From Tolypothrix sp. NIES-4075 (GTDB lineage Bacteria > Cyanobacteriota > Cyanobacteriia > Cyanobacteriales > Nostocaceae), in the NCBI RefSeq assembly GCF_002218085.1, contig NZ_BDUC01000008.1:205094-269093 (forward strand): a DNA stretch of 64,000 nt, given 5' to 3'. The translations under genes were made by a program, and so were the position numbers. Within the stretch, counting starts at the first letter, position 1. Every line of letters begins with the position of its first letter. Below the pieces are notes generated by a model that saw nothing but the letters and a program-made list of their open reading frames with translations, had not been told where the DNA came from and made no database searches. Shown here in pieces: positions 7,719 to 16,563 of the stretch.

Positions 7719-8996
7719 ATGAACACACAAGCAACTGAGAAAAAGCCGAGAATACCGGCATTTAGGTCAAGAAACTACCGTTTATTTTTTCTCGGACAAG
7801 GTATATCTCTAATTGGCTCGTGGATGACGCAATTAGCCACGATTTGGTTAGTTTATAGCTTAACAAATTCACCAATAATGCTAGGGATTGTGGGATTTAC
7901 CAGTCAAATTCCTAGCTTTTTTCTCGCTCCCTTTGGTGGCGTATTTGTGGATCGTTTTTCTCGCCATCGCACCTTAATTGGTACACAAATCTTGGCGATG
8001 ATTCAGTCATTAACGCTGGCGGTGTTAGCATTAACTGGCGTAATTCAGGTTTGGCACATCATCGCTTTAAGTTTGTTGCAAGGATTTATTAATGCTGTAG
8101 ATGCGCCGGCGCGACAAGCATTTGTTCCAGAATTAATTGAGAGAAGAGACGATTTAGCGAATGCGATCGCCATCAACTCGACAATGTTCAATGGTGCGCG
8201 ATTAATTGGTCCGGCGATTGGTGGTTTACTAATTGCTCAAGTTGGTGCAGCTTACTGTTTTTTAATTGATGGTCTTAGCTACATCGCCGTAATTATTGCA
8301 CTATTGGCAATGAATATTAAGTCAAATAAATACCAAGTCGGTAGTGCCAATCCCATACAAAGAATAAAAGAGGGATTTAATTATGCTTTTGGCTTTGCGC
8401 CAATTAGGGCAATATTAATCTTATCAGCCTTAGTCAGTTTTTTGGGAATGCAATATACAATTATTGTGCCAATTTTTGCCGAAAAAATCTTGCAAGGTGG
8501 TGCAGATACACTAGGGTTTTTGATGGCTGCGTCAGGAGTTGGCGCTTTATCAGGGGGAATTTATCTGGCTACACGAGGAACAGTAATAGGATTGGGTAGA
8601 TTAATTGCCTTTGGTCCGACAATTTTAGGATGTGGATTGATTGCTTTTTCTCTATCCCGATTTTTACCACTTTCTTTATTTTCATTGTTGTTTGTTGGTT
8701 TAGGAAGTATTCTACAAATTGCTGCGGGTAACACAGTTTTACAAACAATTGTAGACGATGACAAACGCGGACGAGTGATGAGCTTATATACAATGTCTTT
8801 TTTGGGTACAATCCCCTTTGGTAATTTATTGGCAGGTTTTTTAGCAAATCATATTGGCGCTACCAATACGCTAATAATTGATGGAATAGCTTGTATTTTG
8901 GGGTCTATATTTTTTGTGAGAAAGTTACCTGCTTTAAGGCGATCGATTCGTCCAATTTATGAGCAAAAAGGGATATTAAGCAGTGGCAAAGCTTAA
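7719..8996 (+). CDS. MFS exporter, EntS/DHA3-like
   Basis: A 425-residue, about 12-helix major facilitator. The N-terminus (FRSRNYRLFFLGQGISLIGSW) is typical of the MFS_3/EntS group, which exports siderophores, drugs or other small molecules. The loop 2-3 motif A region appears as GGVFVDRFSRHR. A conserved D-x-PARQAFVPEL segment (AVDAPARQAFVPELI) after helix 4 also fits this group. The gene lies between the HlyD adaptor and the EmrB-like transporter on the same strand. Whether it shares substrates with them is unknown, since EntS-type proteins normally work without an HlyD partner. Confidence 0.88.
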   Translation: MNTQATEKKPRIPAFRSRNYRLFFLGQGISLIGSWMTQLATIWLVYSLTNSPIMLGIVGFTSQIPSFFLAPFGGVFVDRFSRHRTLIGTQILAMIQSLTLAVLALTGVIQVWHIIALSLLQGFINAVDAPARQAFVPELIERRDDLANAIAINSTMFNGARLIGPAIGGLLIAQVGAAYCFLIDGLSYIAVIIALLAMNIKSNKYQVGSANPIQRIKEGFNYAFGFAPIRAILILSALVSFLGMQYTIIVPIFAEKILQGGADTLGFLMAASGVGALSGGIYLATRGTVIGLGRLIAFGPTILGCGLIAFSLSRFLPLSLFSLLFVGLGSILQIAAGNTVLQTIVDDDKRGRVMSLYTMSFLGTIPFGNLLAGFLANHIGATNTLIIDGIACILGSIFFVRKLPALRRSIRPIYEQKGILSSGKA

Positions 8997-9177
8997 GAAA
9001 TAATAACCGCAGATGCACGCAGATGAACACAGATAAAAGGCATCTGCGTTTCCGAAAATTATTAATCAATATGAAATACAGCATCTTCCTTAAGGTACAT
9101 TTATAATATCGCCGAAAGTTTGAAAATATAAATATCTTTTTATTTCAACGCCCCACTTTCTCAACCGGAGTACCGCT

Positions 9178-10764
9178 GTGGCTAATACAAATGCAGTTGG
9201 CAAAGGCAATCAGACTTCCTCTAATAATGTACCGCTGAGAACCTGGATTGGTGTGATGGCGAGTATGCTTGGCGCATTCATGGCGGTGTTGGATATTCAA
9301 ATTACCAACGCTTCGCTACAAGATATTCAAGCATCTTTGGGGGCAACTTTAGAAGAAGGTTCTTGGATTTCTACCGCTTATTTGGTGGCGGAAATTGTAG
9401 TAATTCCTTTAACTGGATGGTTGTCGCGTGTATTTTCTCTCAAACGCTATTTGTTAGTTAACACCACCTTATTTATCTTCTTTTCTATATGCTGTGCTTG
9501 GGCGTGGGATCTCAATTCTATGATTGTTTTCCGCGCCTTACAAGGCTTCACAGGTGGCGTTTTAATTCCCACCGCTATGACAGTTGTCCTGACAACTTTG
9601 CCTCCAGCCAAACAAACAATTGGACTAGCCGCGTTTGCGATTACCGCAGTTTTTGCGCCGTCAGTTGGTCCCACATTAGGAGGTTGGTTAACAGAAAACT
9701 TTGGTTGGGAGTACAACTTTTATATAAATGTAGTTCCAGGAGTATTGATGCTTGCTGGGGTTTGGTATGGCATTACTCAACAATCACCCCAAATGCAATT
9801 GCTAAAACAAGGTGATTGGTGGGGAATTCTTTCGATGGCGATCGGGTTAGGTTCTCTACAAATAGTTTTAGAAGAAGGTAGCCGCAAAGATTGGTTTGGT
9901 TCACCTTTGATTGTCCGCTTAAGTATAGTTGCGGCAATTTTTATCGCGCTATTTTTCTTTATAGAGTTAACTCGCAAGCAACCATTTATTAATCTACGAC
10001 TGATACGTTATCGCAACTTTGGTTTAGCTAGTATTGTTAATGTTTCGCTGGGTATAGGATTGTATGGCTCAATTTATATTTTGCCGCTATATCTAACACA
10101 AATTCAGAGATATAACGCGCTGCAAATTGGTGAAGTGCTAATTTGGGCGGGGATGCCGCAATTACTGATTATTCCCTTTCTACCGAGAGTTATGAAGCGT
10201 GTTGATGTGCGCTTAATGGTTGCTGTCGGTGTGACTTTGTTCTCTATTAGTGCGTTTATGAATTCGCGGATGACTTATGAAACAGGACACGATCAATTAA
10301 TTTGGTCACAACTTGTCCGGGCAATGGGACAACCGCTAATTATGGTTCCGCTTACCACCATTGCTACTGGTGGATTAAATCCCAAAGATGCGGGTTCGGC
10401 AAGCGGTTTATTTAATATGATGCGTAATATGGGCGGTTCGATTGGAATTGCATCTTTAGCAACTTTATTAACTAATAGAGAACAATTTCACTCTAATAGA
10501 TTGGGAGAATCAGTATCTTTATTTTCTCCAGAAACTCAAGCGCGAATTAATCAATTAACGCAGTATTTTGTTAGTCGGGGTTCTGATTTAAGTACGGCGC
10601 AAGACCAAGCGATAAAATCTATTGATAATATTGTTCGTCGAGAAGCGTATGTGATGGCTTTTAACGATTGTTTTTACTTTATTGGGATTGCTTTATTATT
10701 AAGTGGAATTGCGATTATTTTCTTGAAAAAGGTGAAGGCGACTGGTGGCGCTGTGGGGCATTAA
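9178..10764 (+). CDS. EmrB/QacA-type (DHA2) MFS multidrug transporter
   Basis: A 528-residue, 14-helix proton-driven exporter. The first helix carries the DHA2 signature FMAVLDIQITNASL with the membrane Asp, then EEGSWISTAYLVAEIV and GWLSRVFSLKRY (motif A). Helix 5 has motif C-like GPTLGGWLTENFGWEYNFYIN. These are the features of EmrB, which pumps hydrophobic compounds through EmrA and TolC. The start is GTG, about nine bases after an ACCGGAG stretch. The partner adaptor is encoded two genes upstream. The 181-base gap before this gene may carry its own promoter. Confidence 0.92.
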   Translation: MANTNAVGKGNQTSSNNVPLRTWIGVMASMLGAFMAVLDIQITNASLQDIQASLGATLEEGSWISTAYLVAEIVVIPLTGWLSRVFSLKRYLLVNTTLFIFFSICCAWAWDLNSMIVFRALQGFTGGVLIPTAMTVVLTTLPPAKQTIGLAAFAITAVFAPSVGPTLGGWLTENFGWEYNFYINVVPGVLMLAGVWYGITQQSPQMQLLKQGDWWGILSMAIGLGSLQIVLEEGSRKDWFGSPLIVRLSIVAAIFIALFFFIELTRKQPFINLRLIRYRNFGLASIVNVSLGIGLYGSIYILPLYLTQIQRYNALQIGEVLIWAGMPQLLIIPFLPRVMKRVDVRLMVAVGVTLFSISAFMNSRMTYETGHDQLIWSQLVRAMGQPLIMVPLTTIATGGLNPKDAGSASGLFNMMRNMGGSIGIASLATLLTNREQFHSNRLGESVSLFSPETQARINQLTQYFVSRGSDLSTAQDQAIKSIDNIVRREAYVMAFNDCFYFIGIALLLSGIAIIFLKKVKATGGAVGH

Positions 10765-10797
10765 GTAGCCCAACAAAATTAAACGTAAAACTATTGT

Positions 10798-10836
10798 CGG
10801 GTGTGTTAGGATATTCGTCCTAACGCACCCTACATT
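10798..10836. repeat. Palindromic GGGTGYGTTAGGA element, terminator-like
   Basis: GGGTGTGTTAGGA and its near-exact inverse TCCTAACGCACCC surround a short loop. The hairpin lies 34 bases after the DHA2 gene stop and could terminate its transcript. A related GCGTTAGGACG/AACGCACCCTAC arrangement appears at 53773-53849. Confidence 0.6.
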
Positions 10837-10939
10837 TTGTTATAAGAGGACTAAAGTCCTCACTACGAAATTATGTAGATTGTGCGATCGCCACAATATA
10901 TGAAGATGTAGCTTTGCCAGAAATGAATTGATAACTAAC

Positions 10940-11341
10940 TCATCCCATTAAAATGACATTATCAAGTACATGAATCACACCGTTGTCTGCTTCGATATCC
11001 GCAGCAATCACTGTTGCATTCTTCACTTCAAAGTTATTAGATATATTAATTCGGATTTCGGAACCTTCGACTGAAGTTAGAGAATGAACATTTGCCAAAT
11101 CCGCTTGCATCAACTTTCCGGGTACGACGTGATATTTGAGAATGCGGGCAAGTTGTGGAGGATTTTGGACGAGGGTGTGAACGGTGCCAGGGGGAAGTTT
11201 GGCAAAAGCATCATCGGTGGGTGCAAAAACGGTGAACGGACCAGGACTTTTCAAAACTTCAACTAGTCCGGCAGCTTTCACGGCAGCTACAAGAGTAGTA
11301 AATCCATCGGCACTTACAGCAATATCAACTATATCAGGCAT
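10940..11341 (-). CDS. cupS: CupS: fasciclin-domain subunit of the inducible CO2-uptake NDH-1 complex
   Basis: The 133-residue protein is a single fasciclin (FAS1) domain without a signal peptide. Both conserved boxes are present: H1 as PFTVFAPTDDAFAKLP (about residues 34-49) and H2 as DNGVIHVLDNVI near the C-terminus, plus the YH motif in ILKYHVVPG. A cytoplasmic FAS1 protein encoded directly after cupA is CupS in other cyanobacteria, a small subunit of the NDH-1MS complex that takes up CO2 under carbon limitation. The 141-base gap after cupA contains a palindrome, so cupS may be read at a lower level or from its own promoter. Without the neighbouring genes it would be called only a fasciclin protein. 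Confidence 0.88.
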   Translation of the reverse strand: MPDIVDIAVSADGFTTLVAAVKAAGLVEVLKSPGPFTVFAPTDDAFAKLPPGTVHTLVQNPPQLARILKYHVVPGKLMQADLANVHSLTSVEGSEIRINISNNFEVKNATVIAADIEADNGVIHVLDNVILMG

Positions 11342-11423
11342 TTGATTTAACCTCTGTTGTATTCACATTTTGCATCTGATATCATGTCCGCTTAATTGAC
11401 ATTAATAAAAAAATCCTAAATCC

Positions 11424-11455
11424 TTGTAGAGACGCGATAAATCGCCGTCTCTACG
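11424..11455. repeat. Imperfect TGTAGAGACG palindrome between cupA and cupS
   Basis: GTAGAGACG and CGTCTCTAC flank a centre that extends the pairing (CGAT with ATCG, one C-C mismatch). It lies inside the presumed ndhF3-ndhD3-cupA-cupS transcript and could attenuate read-through into cupS. Confidence 0.6.
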
Positions 11456-11482
11456 TCTTTTCTGGATATGTTTATTGAACAT

Positions 11483-12769
11483 TTAGCGGTAATCTTGACG
11501 CTGAATATCGCGCAATCTCGCTTCTGGACGCTGGAAACGGTCTAACTGAGACTCAAAAAATCGGCGATTTGCCATCAGATGTTCTGGGTTGGGGTCATCT
11601 AACGGATAAAGTAATGCTTGTCGTAATGCTTGAATTACTGCTGATGTGACGCAATACATCGAACGTTGAAAGCTAATTCCTAACTGAATCAGGGTGTCAT
11701 CTTCACCGCGACAGTGCTTTTGATAGTAGTCCACCAAGTAGTCAGGCAAGAAATGTAGCATATCTTGCATTAAAAGTGTGGGTGGAATACCTGCTGTCCC
11801 GACTGGGAAGACGTCTGCGTAAAGAATGCCGAAGTGGAAATCTTTTTGGTCTTCAGGTACTTGTTTTGCTTGAGCGTTATAAGATTTAGTACCTCTAAAA
11901 GGTGCAGTCCGATAAAATACTGCTTCTACGTAAGGCAAAGCTGCTTCATACAACCAAGTAAAGCCTTTGGATTTAGGGATAATTTCGTAGCATTCACCGT
12001 CAATATATACATGATGATAAATCGGGCGTCCGGCGATCGCAAAAATCCCATTCACCAAAAAATTCATCGCTTCCGGCACGCTTGTTATTTTACCTTCATC
12101 GTAAAGGTCTGACATCTCAAAGAACACCGCTGCCATTACTTCCCAAAATAAGCCGAGGTTAGAGTAGTAAGATAGTTGCCGCACTTGCTCAATAAACATA
12201 TCCGGAAACATTTTATACAGTCCCAACATTACCGGATTTTTTTTAAAGTAAGCTTTAATTGCGCGATCGGCATTTGCTTTATACTCGTCGGTGTCTAAAT
12301 ATGGGTCAAAAAGTCCACCCATACCTCGATGCCAAAGCATCGCTTGCATACAAGCTTCGGCAAATTCCATATTGATGCGATCGTGCCAAAGGTGATGTAA
12401 TAGTTTAGGTAGCTTTTTATTTACCTCACCCTTCTCCATAAACTCCAACAATTCAGGATGCGCTGTTGCTTCTCCACGCCAGATGCGAATATCAGCATCA
12501 TCACCTGCGTAATGATTGTGTAGTTCTAAATATTCTTTGGGTAGAAAGTATTTGAAGAAGGGCACAGGATCGAGAAAAACTCGTTCGGCAATATAAAGTA
12601 AGTCGCGCCAGTAAAAGTCCATTGGCACCGCATACGCTTTGTACATGCCGATGATTTGCATCAAGTTTTCCGGGGTATCTGGAAGCATGGCACCACCTGC
12701 TTCTAAGCGGTGAATTACTTCGGAAAATTGATGTTGAGAGGGGGGAAGTTTGGTTAGAGTTTGGATCAT
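11483..12769 (-). CDS. cupA: CupA/ChpY-type CO2 hydration protein
   Basis: This 428-residue soluble protein matches the cyanobacteria-specific CO2 hydration (Cup/Chp) family in length and in conserved stretches such as MYKAYAVPMDFYWRDLLY, LLHHLWHDRINMEFAEACMQ and GRPIYHHVYIDGECYEI. The protein docks on the NdhD3/NdhF3 arm of NDH-1MS at the thylakoid and helps convert CO2 to bicarbonate using redox energy. His, Glu and Cys residues in these stretches are candidates for metal ligands (inference). It follows ndhD3 by 109 bases on the same strand. Assignment to CupA rather than CupB rests on the ndhF3-ndhD3-cupA-cupS order, since only the inducible cluster carries a FAS1 gene. Confidence 0.92.
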   Translation of the reverse strand: MIQTLTKLPPSQHQFSEVIHRLEAGGAMLPDTPENLMQIIGMYKAYAVPMDFYWRDLLYIAERVFLDPVPFFKYFLPKEYLELHNHYAGDDADIRIWRGEATAHPELLEFMEKGEVNKKLPKLLHHLWHDRINMEFAEACMQAMLWHRGMGGLFDPYLDTDEYKANADRAIKAYFKKNPVMLGLYKMFPDMFIEQVRQLSYYSNLGLFWEVMAAVFFEMSDLYDEGKITSVPEAMNFLVNGIFAIAGRPIYHHVYIDGECYEIIPKSKGFTWLYEAALPYVEAVFYRTAPFRGTKSYNAQAKQVPEDQKDFHFGILYADVFPVGTAGIPPTLLMQDMLHFLPDYLVDYYQKHCRGEDDTLIQLGISFQRSMYCVTSAVIQALRQALLYPLDDPNPEHLMANRRFFESQLDRFQRPEARLRDIQRQDYR

Positions 12770-12878
12770 GGGAGGGGTTAGGGGTCTGCCAAATTGATTA
12801 TTATGGGTTGTAGTAAGGGGTTTAGGGCTTTTGGAAGTACTCTTCGTGCTTACTACGAAATACGTAAGAAGTAATTTT

Positions 12879-14387
12879 TTAGCCTTTGAAGTGTTGCCGC
12901 TGAAAGTCTTGGGCGATGTTTGTTACGGTGGGAATCGCTGATACCATTGTTGTGACTGTCTGTTCACTCCAACGGACAAGCCAAGTGGGTTGTACTCCCA
13001 AGATGAAAATCAAAATTGCTAGAATGAGGGCGGGTATTCTTTCATTAGCTTTAACTTTGGGGAAATTGGCGATCGCATTATCTAATTTGCCGAAACAAGT
13101 ACGATTAAGCAAAATCACAAAGTACACTGCTGTTAAACCGGTTCCCACTACACACAGCAAAGTTGGGATGGGAAACTCCGCATAACTGCCTTGAAATACG
13201 AGAAACTCGGCGATAAATCCAGCCATACCCGGAATTCCCGCACTTGCCATTCCGCTAAGAATTAATAAGGCACTGATGCTTGGTAATCCGCGAATCGGAT
13301 TTAGCAGTCCATTCAGGACATTTAAATCACGGGTGCCGATTTTCTCTTCAATTACACCCACCAAGTTAAACAAAATTGCCAGAATCAAACCGTGGGCGAC
13401 CATTTGGGAAACAGCACCAACTAAACTTAATGATGTGTGCGCTGCACCACCTAACAAAACGTAGCCCATGTGACCAATTGAACTATATGCTACCATCCGC
13501 TTGATGTCTTTTTGAGCGATCGCTGCTGCTGCTCCATAAAGTACACTGACAGTTGCCCAAATTGCTAACCAAGGTGCCAATGTTGCCCAAGCTTCCGGAA
13601 AAAGTCCCAAGCCAAATCGGAAAATACCGTAAGTGCCGAGTTTCGCTAACACACCTCCTAACAACATCGCTACAGGTGCGGAAGCTGCAACATATGTATC
13701 GGGTAGCCAAGTATGCAATGGTACGAGGGGAATCTTGATGCCAAATCCTACCAGCAGCAAACTTAGGAGGATAATTTGCAATCCCAAGGGTAACATTTGT
13801 CCCATCAAGGATTCATACGCAAAGCTGGTAGCATGAGTTAACCAAACTAAACCCAAGAATGCTGCTAAAATCAAGATTCCGGAAAGAGCGGTGTAGAGCA
13901 AAAACTTTGTTGCTGCATAACTGCGCTTGTCACCACCCCAAATGGATATTAATAAATAGAAGGGGACTAACTCCAGTTCGTAGAACAAAAAGAACAGTAG
14001 TAAGTTTTGAGCGACAAATGCACCCGCAACGCCACCAGCAATCAGCAGAATCATCGAGTAAAATAATCGCGGACGCTCAGTATCTTCGTGGCTGCTGTAA
14101 ATAGCAATCCAACTAATCAAGCTATTTAAGGCAACCATTACCAAGGAAATACCGTCTACTCCGAGTTGGTAATTTAATCCTAAGGTTTCAATCCAAGGTA
14201 GGTATTCTGTAAGTTGGAATCCTGGCTGATTGATATCAAACTGAGCCATTACCCAGAATGTCCACAATAGCATTGCTCCTGTAATTAGCAATGCGCTCAA
14301 GCGAATTTGCCGAGAGGAAACGTTTTTGGGCAGAAATCCGATAATGGCTGCACTGAGTATTGGTATCCAAATTAATGTACTTAGCAT
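12879..14387 (-). CDS. ndhD3: NdhD3: antiporter-like subunit of the CO2-uptake NDH-1 complex
   Basis: A 502-residue protein of about 14 membrane helices, of the NuoM/NdhD proton-pumping family. Conserved features include the membrane Glu in FFLFYELELVPFYLL, HTWLPDTYVAASAPVAMLLGGVLAKLG with its Lys, and DIKRMVAYSSIGHMGYV. It forms the distal membrane arm of NDH-1MS, moving protons while electrons pass from ferredoxin to plastoquinone, and it carries the CO2 hydration proteins. It lies between ndhF3 (48 bases upstream) and cupA. The paralogue number 3 is inferred from gene order with cupA and cupS. Confidence 0.93.
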   Translation of the reverse strand: MLSTLIWIPILSAAIIGFLPKNVSSRQIRLSALLITGAMLLWTFWVMAQFDINQPGFQLTEYLPWIETLGLNYQLGVDGISLVMVALNSLISWIAIYSSHEDTERPRLFYSMILLIAGGVAGAFVAQNLLLFFLFYELELVPFYLLISIWGGDKRSYAATKFLLYTALSGILILAAFLGLVWLTHATSFAYESLMGQMLPLGLQIILLSLLLVGFGIKIPLVPLHTWLPDTYVAASAPVAMLLGGVLAKLGTYGIFRFGLGLFPEAWATLAPWLAIWATVSVLYGAAAAIAQKDIKRMVAYSSIGHMGYVLLGGAAHTSLSLVGAVSQMVAHGLILAILFNLVGVIEEKIGTRDLNVLNGLLNPIRGLPSISALLILSGMASAGIPGMAGFIAEFLVFQGSYAEFPIPTLLCVVGTGLTAVYFVILLNRTCFGKLDNAIANFPKVKANERIPALILAILIFILGVQPTWLVRWSEQTVTTMVSAIPTVTNIAQDFQRQHFKG

Positions 14388-14435
14388 AAGAAAAACGAAC
14401 CGCAGAGAACGCAGAGGACACAGAGAAAAAAGAGT

Positions 14436-16322
14436 TTAAGAGAGATTTGTCAAAGTCTGAAGAATTTGCTTTAAGTCAGGTACAAATGAGATGATGAGAA
14501 AAAGGGCGATCGCACTGATACAGATGGCGATAGTCAAGGCATAAGTTTGAGTTTTGCCTGAGTTGCCATATTTGAGGACTTCACCACCAAATATCGAAGC
14601 AAGTCCGACAAGATTCACCAATCCATCGATGAGATAGCGATCGCCCCAATCAACGATGCGCGAAAATATATCTACACCACCAACTACACTGGAGCGATAC
14701 AGATTTGGTGTATAAAAATCGTAGGCGAACAAATCTTGTAAACCTTTCCAGGGCAAGCGAATCGGTTTCGGTATGATTTTGCCAAAGTATATAATACCAC
14801 CAATACTTAAACCAAAGATGCTAGACCAAGTAAGCAGCAATGCTACATCTTGATTCAATGTCGCCCATTCGGGGAGAAGAGACAAACTTTGGAGAATCAT
14901 CGGGATATGAAGTGTAAAGCCTGCGAATGCTGTCATGGGTAGGATTACAGCCCACATAGGTTCAGGCGCTCGCTCGGTCATTTGTGTCGGCTTATTGCCA
15001 AAAATCAGACCGAATACGCGAACTAAGCTAAACGCGGTCAAAGTGTTAATTAGCAGTACCAGCCCTACCAGTAAAGGCTGAGTGTTCCACAACCCATCTG
15101 CGAGTTTCAAGATCGCCCAGAATCCACCAAGGGGAGGCATTGCAATTAGCCCCAAGATACCAGCAATAAAGGAAAGTCCGGTAACTGGACGACGCTTCCA
15201 AAGCCCGCCTAACTGAGTTACATCTTGAGTAATGCAGTTGAGAATAATAGAGCCGCAACTAGCTACCAAAGTTGCCATTGCTACAGCATGAGCTAGTACA
15301 ATCAACAGAGCCGCTTCGATTTGCTGAGAACCAACGGCTATGAAGACAAGACCCATGTAAGCGCTGACGAGATATGAGAGAGTACGTTTAATATCAATTT
15401 GGGCGATCGCAATCAATATTCCACCAACAGCAGTAATTGCGCCAATAGCGATCGTCATTGTCATTGCCCACGGAGAAAGTTCCAGCACAGGCTCTAGTTT
15501 CACCAGCACCCAGGCTCCAGTCGCTACTACTACCGAATTCCGCAATATTGTACTGGGAATTGGACCTTCCATAGCCTCATCTAACCACAGATGCAACGGA
15601 AACTGAGCGCATTTACCCATCGGTCCTGCAATCAGCGCCAAACTTACCAGCGCTGCTACTTTTGGATCAACTTGAGCCGTTTCTGCCCACTGTGCTAACT
15701 CCCGAAAGTCCCAAGTACCAGCTAGGGGATAAAGCGCTAATACACCCATCAAGAGAAATAAGTCACCCACCCGCTTGGTGAGGAATGCATCCCGCGCTCC
15801 CGTAACCACCAAAGACTGATTGAACCAGAAACCAATCAGCAGGTAAGTTCCTAAAGTCAAGATTTCTAGAATAATGTAGCTGAAGAACAGGGAATTGCAC
15901 AGAACTAAGCTACACATCCCCGCTTCAAACATTGCCAGGAGAACATAAAAGCGTGCCCAACCCCAATCCATCTCCAGATACCCGATCGCATAAAATTGTG
16001 CGAGCAAGTTCAGCCCTGTTACCAAAATGCAAGCTCCCAGGCTGAGAGATGAGATTTCTAAGGGAATTGTTAAATTTAACCCTGCAACCTGCAACCAAGA
16101 GATAAACTCATATTGAGCAGGTAAATTCCACAGATAATAAAATGCCAAAACACTGTGGACAAAAGCGATCAAAGTCACAATTAAGTTGAAATATCCTGCG
16201 GGTCTGGGTCCTGTGCGACGGGTAATCGACGGAAACCAGAGCGCTGACAAAACCATGCCAACTAATGCATAGCACGGTATTAACCAAGCAGTTAGAGTAA
16301 GAAATTGAGCCATCCGTTCCAT
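14436..16322 (-). CDS. ndhF3: NdhF3: large antiporter-like subunit of the CO2-uptake NDH-1 complex
   Basis: A 628-residue membrane protein of the NuoL/NdhF family with an extra C-terminal region. The key segment of helices 7-8 reads HLWLDEAMEGPIPSTILRNS, the variant found in CO2-uptake NdhF3/F4 rather than respiratory NdhF1. IDIKRTLSYLVSAYMG is the conserved helix-11 region. It forms the tip of the NDH-1MS membrane arm. The gene is first in its operon; the 241-base gap upstream (16323-16563) must contain its promoter. In other cyanobacteria this promoter is carbon-responsive through CcmR/NdhR, but I cannot point to a certain operator here. Translation may start at residue 1 or at Met4. Confidence 0.93.
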   Translation of the reverse strand: MERMAQFLTLTAWLIPCYALVGMVLSALWFPSITRRTGPRPAGYFNLIVTLIAFVHSVLAFYYLWNLPAQYEFISWLQVAGLNLTIPLEISSLSLGACILVTGLNLLAQFYAIGYLEMDWGWARFYVLLAMFEAGMCSLVLCNSLFFSYIILEILTLGTYLLIGFWFNQSLVVTGARDAFLTKRVGDLFLLMGVLALYPLAGTWDFRELAQWAETAQVDPKVAALVSLALIAGPMGKCAQFPLHLWLDEAMEGPIPSTILRNSVVVATGAWVLVKLEPVLELSPWAMTMTIAIGAITAVGGILIAIAQIDIKRTLSYLVSAYMGLVFIAVGSQQIEAALLIVLAHAVAMATLVASCGSIILNCITQDVTQLGGLWKRRPVTGLSFIAGILGLIAMPPLGGFWAILKLADGLWNTQPLLVGLVLLINTLTAFSLVRVFGLIFGNKPTQMTERAPEPMWAVILPMTAFAGFTLHIPMILQSLSLLPEWATLNQDVALLLTWSSIFGLSIGGIIYFGKIIPKPIRLPWKGLQDLFAYDFYTPNLYRSSVVGGVDIFSRIVDWGDRYLIDGLVNLVGLASIFGGEVLKYGNSGKTQTYALTIAICISAIALFLIISFVPDLKQILQTLTNLS

Positions 16323-16563
16323 CCTGATACGATAAGACTAATTAAATATACTTATATTTATGATTATCATTTGAGGCATCAAAAATAATCTATATCTATG
16401 AAAGTAGCTTACCGTTTAAGTATAAAGAACGTAAGAGTCAAATCATCAAAAAATTTTTGGTAGTAGTGCGAGATTTATCTATGGTTTTTGACGTGTAAGA
16501 TGTAACTTTTGTCAAGTGTCAAAAAAGCTCAATTTCTGGAATTTGCTATCTCCTAATTAGGGA
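16323..16563 (-). promoter_or_regulatory. Upstream region of the ndhF3 operon
   Basis: This AT-rich gap is the only place for the ndhF3 promoter. ATTATCATTTGAGGCATCAA (about 16360-16379) holds an imperfect dyad that could be a LysR-type (CcmR-like) site, but this is weak. No regulator gene is adjacent. Confidence 0.35.

Noticed and set aside
16355..16385. CcmR/NdhR operator before ndhF3
   Set aside because: Only an imperfect dyad is present; I keep it as a weak note in the promoter entry and do not report it as a binding site.
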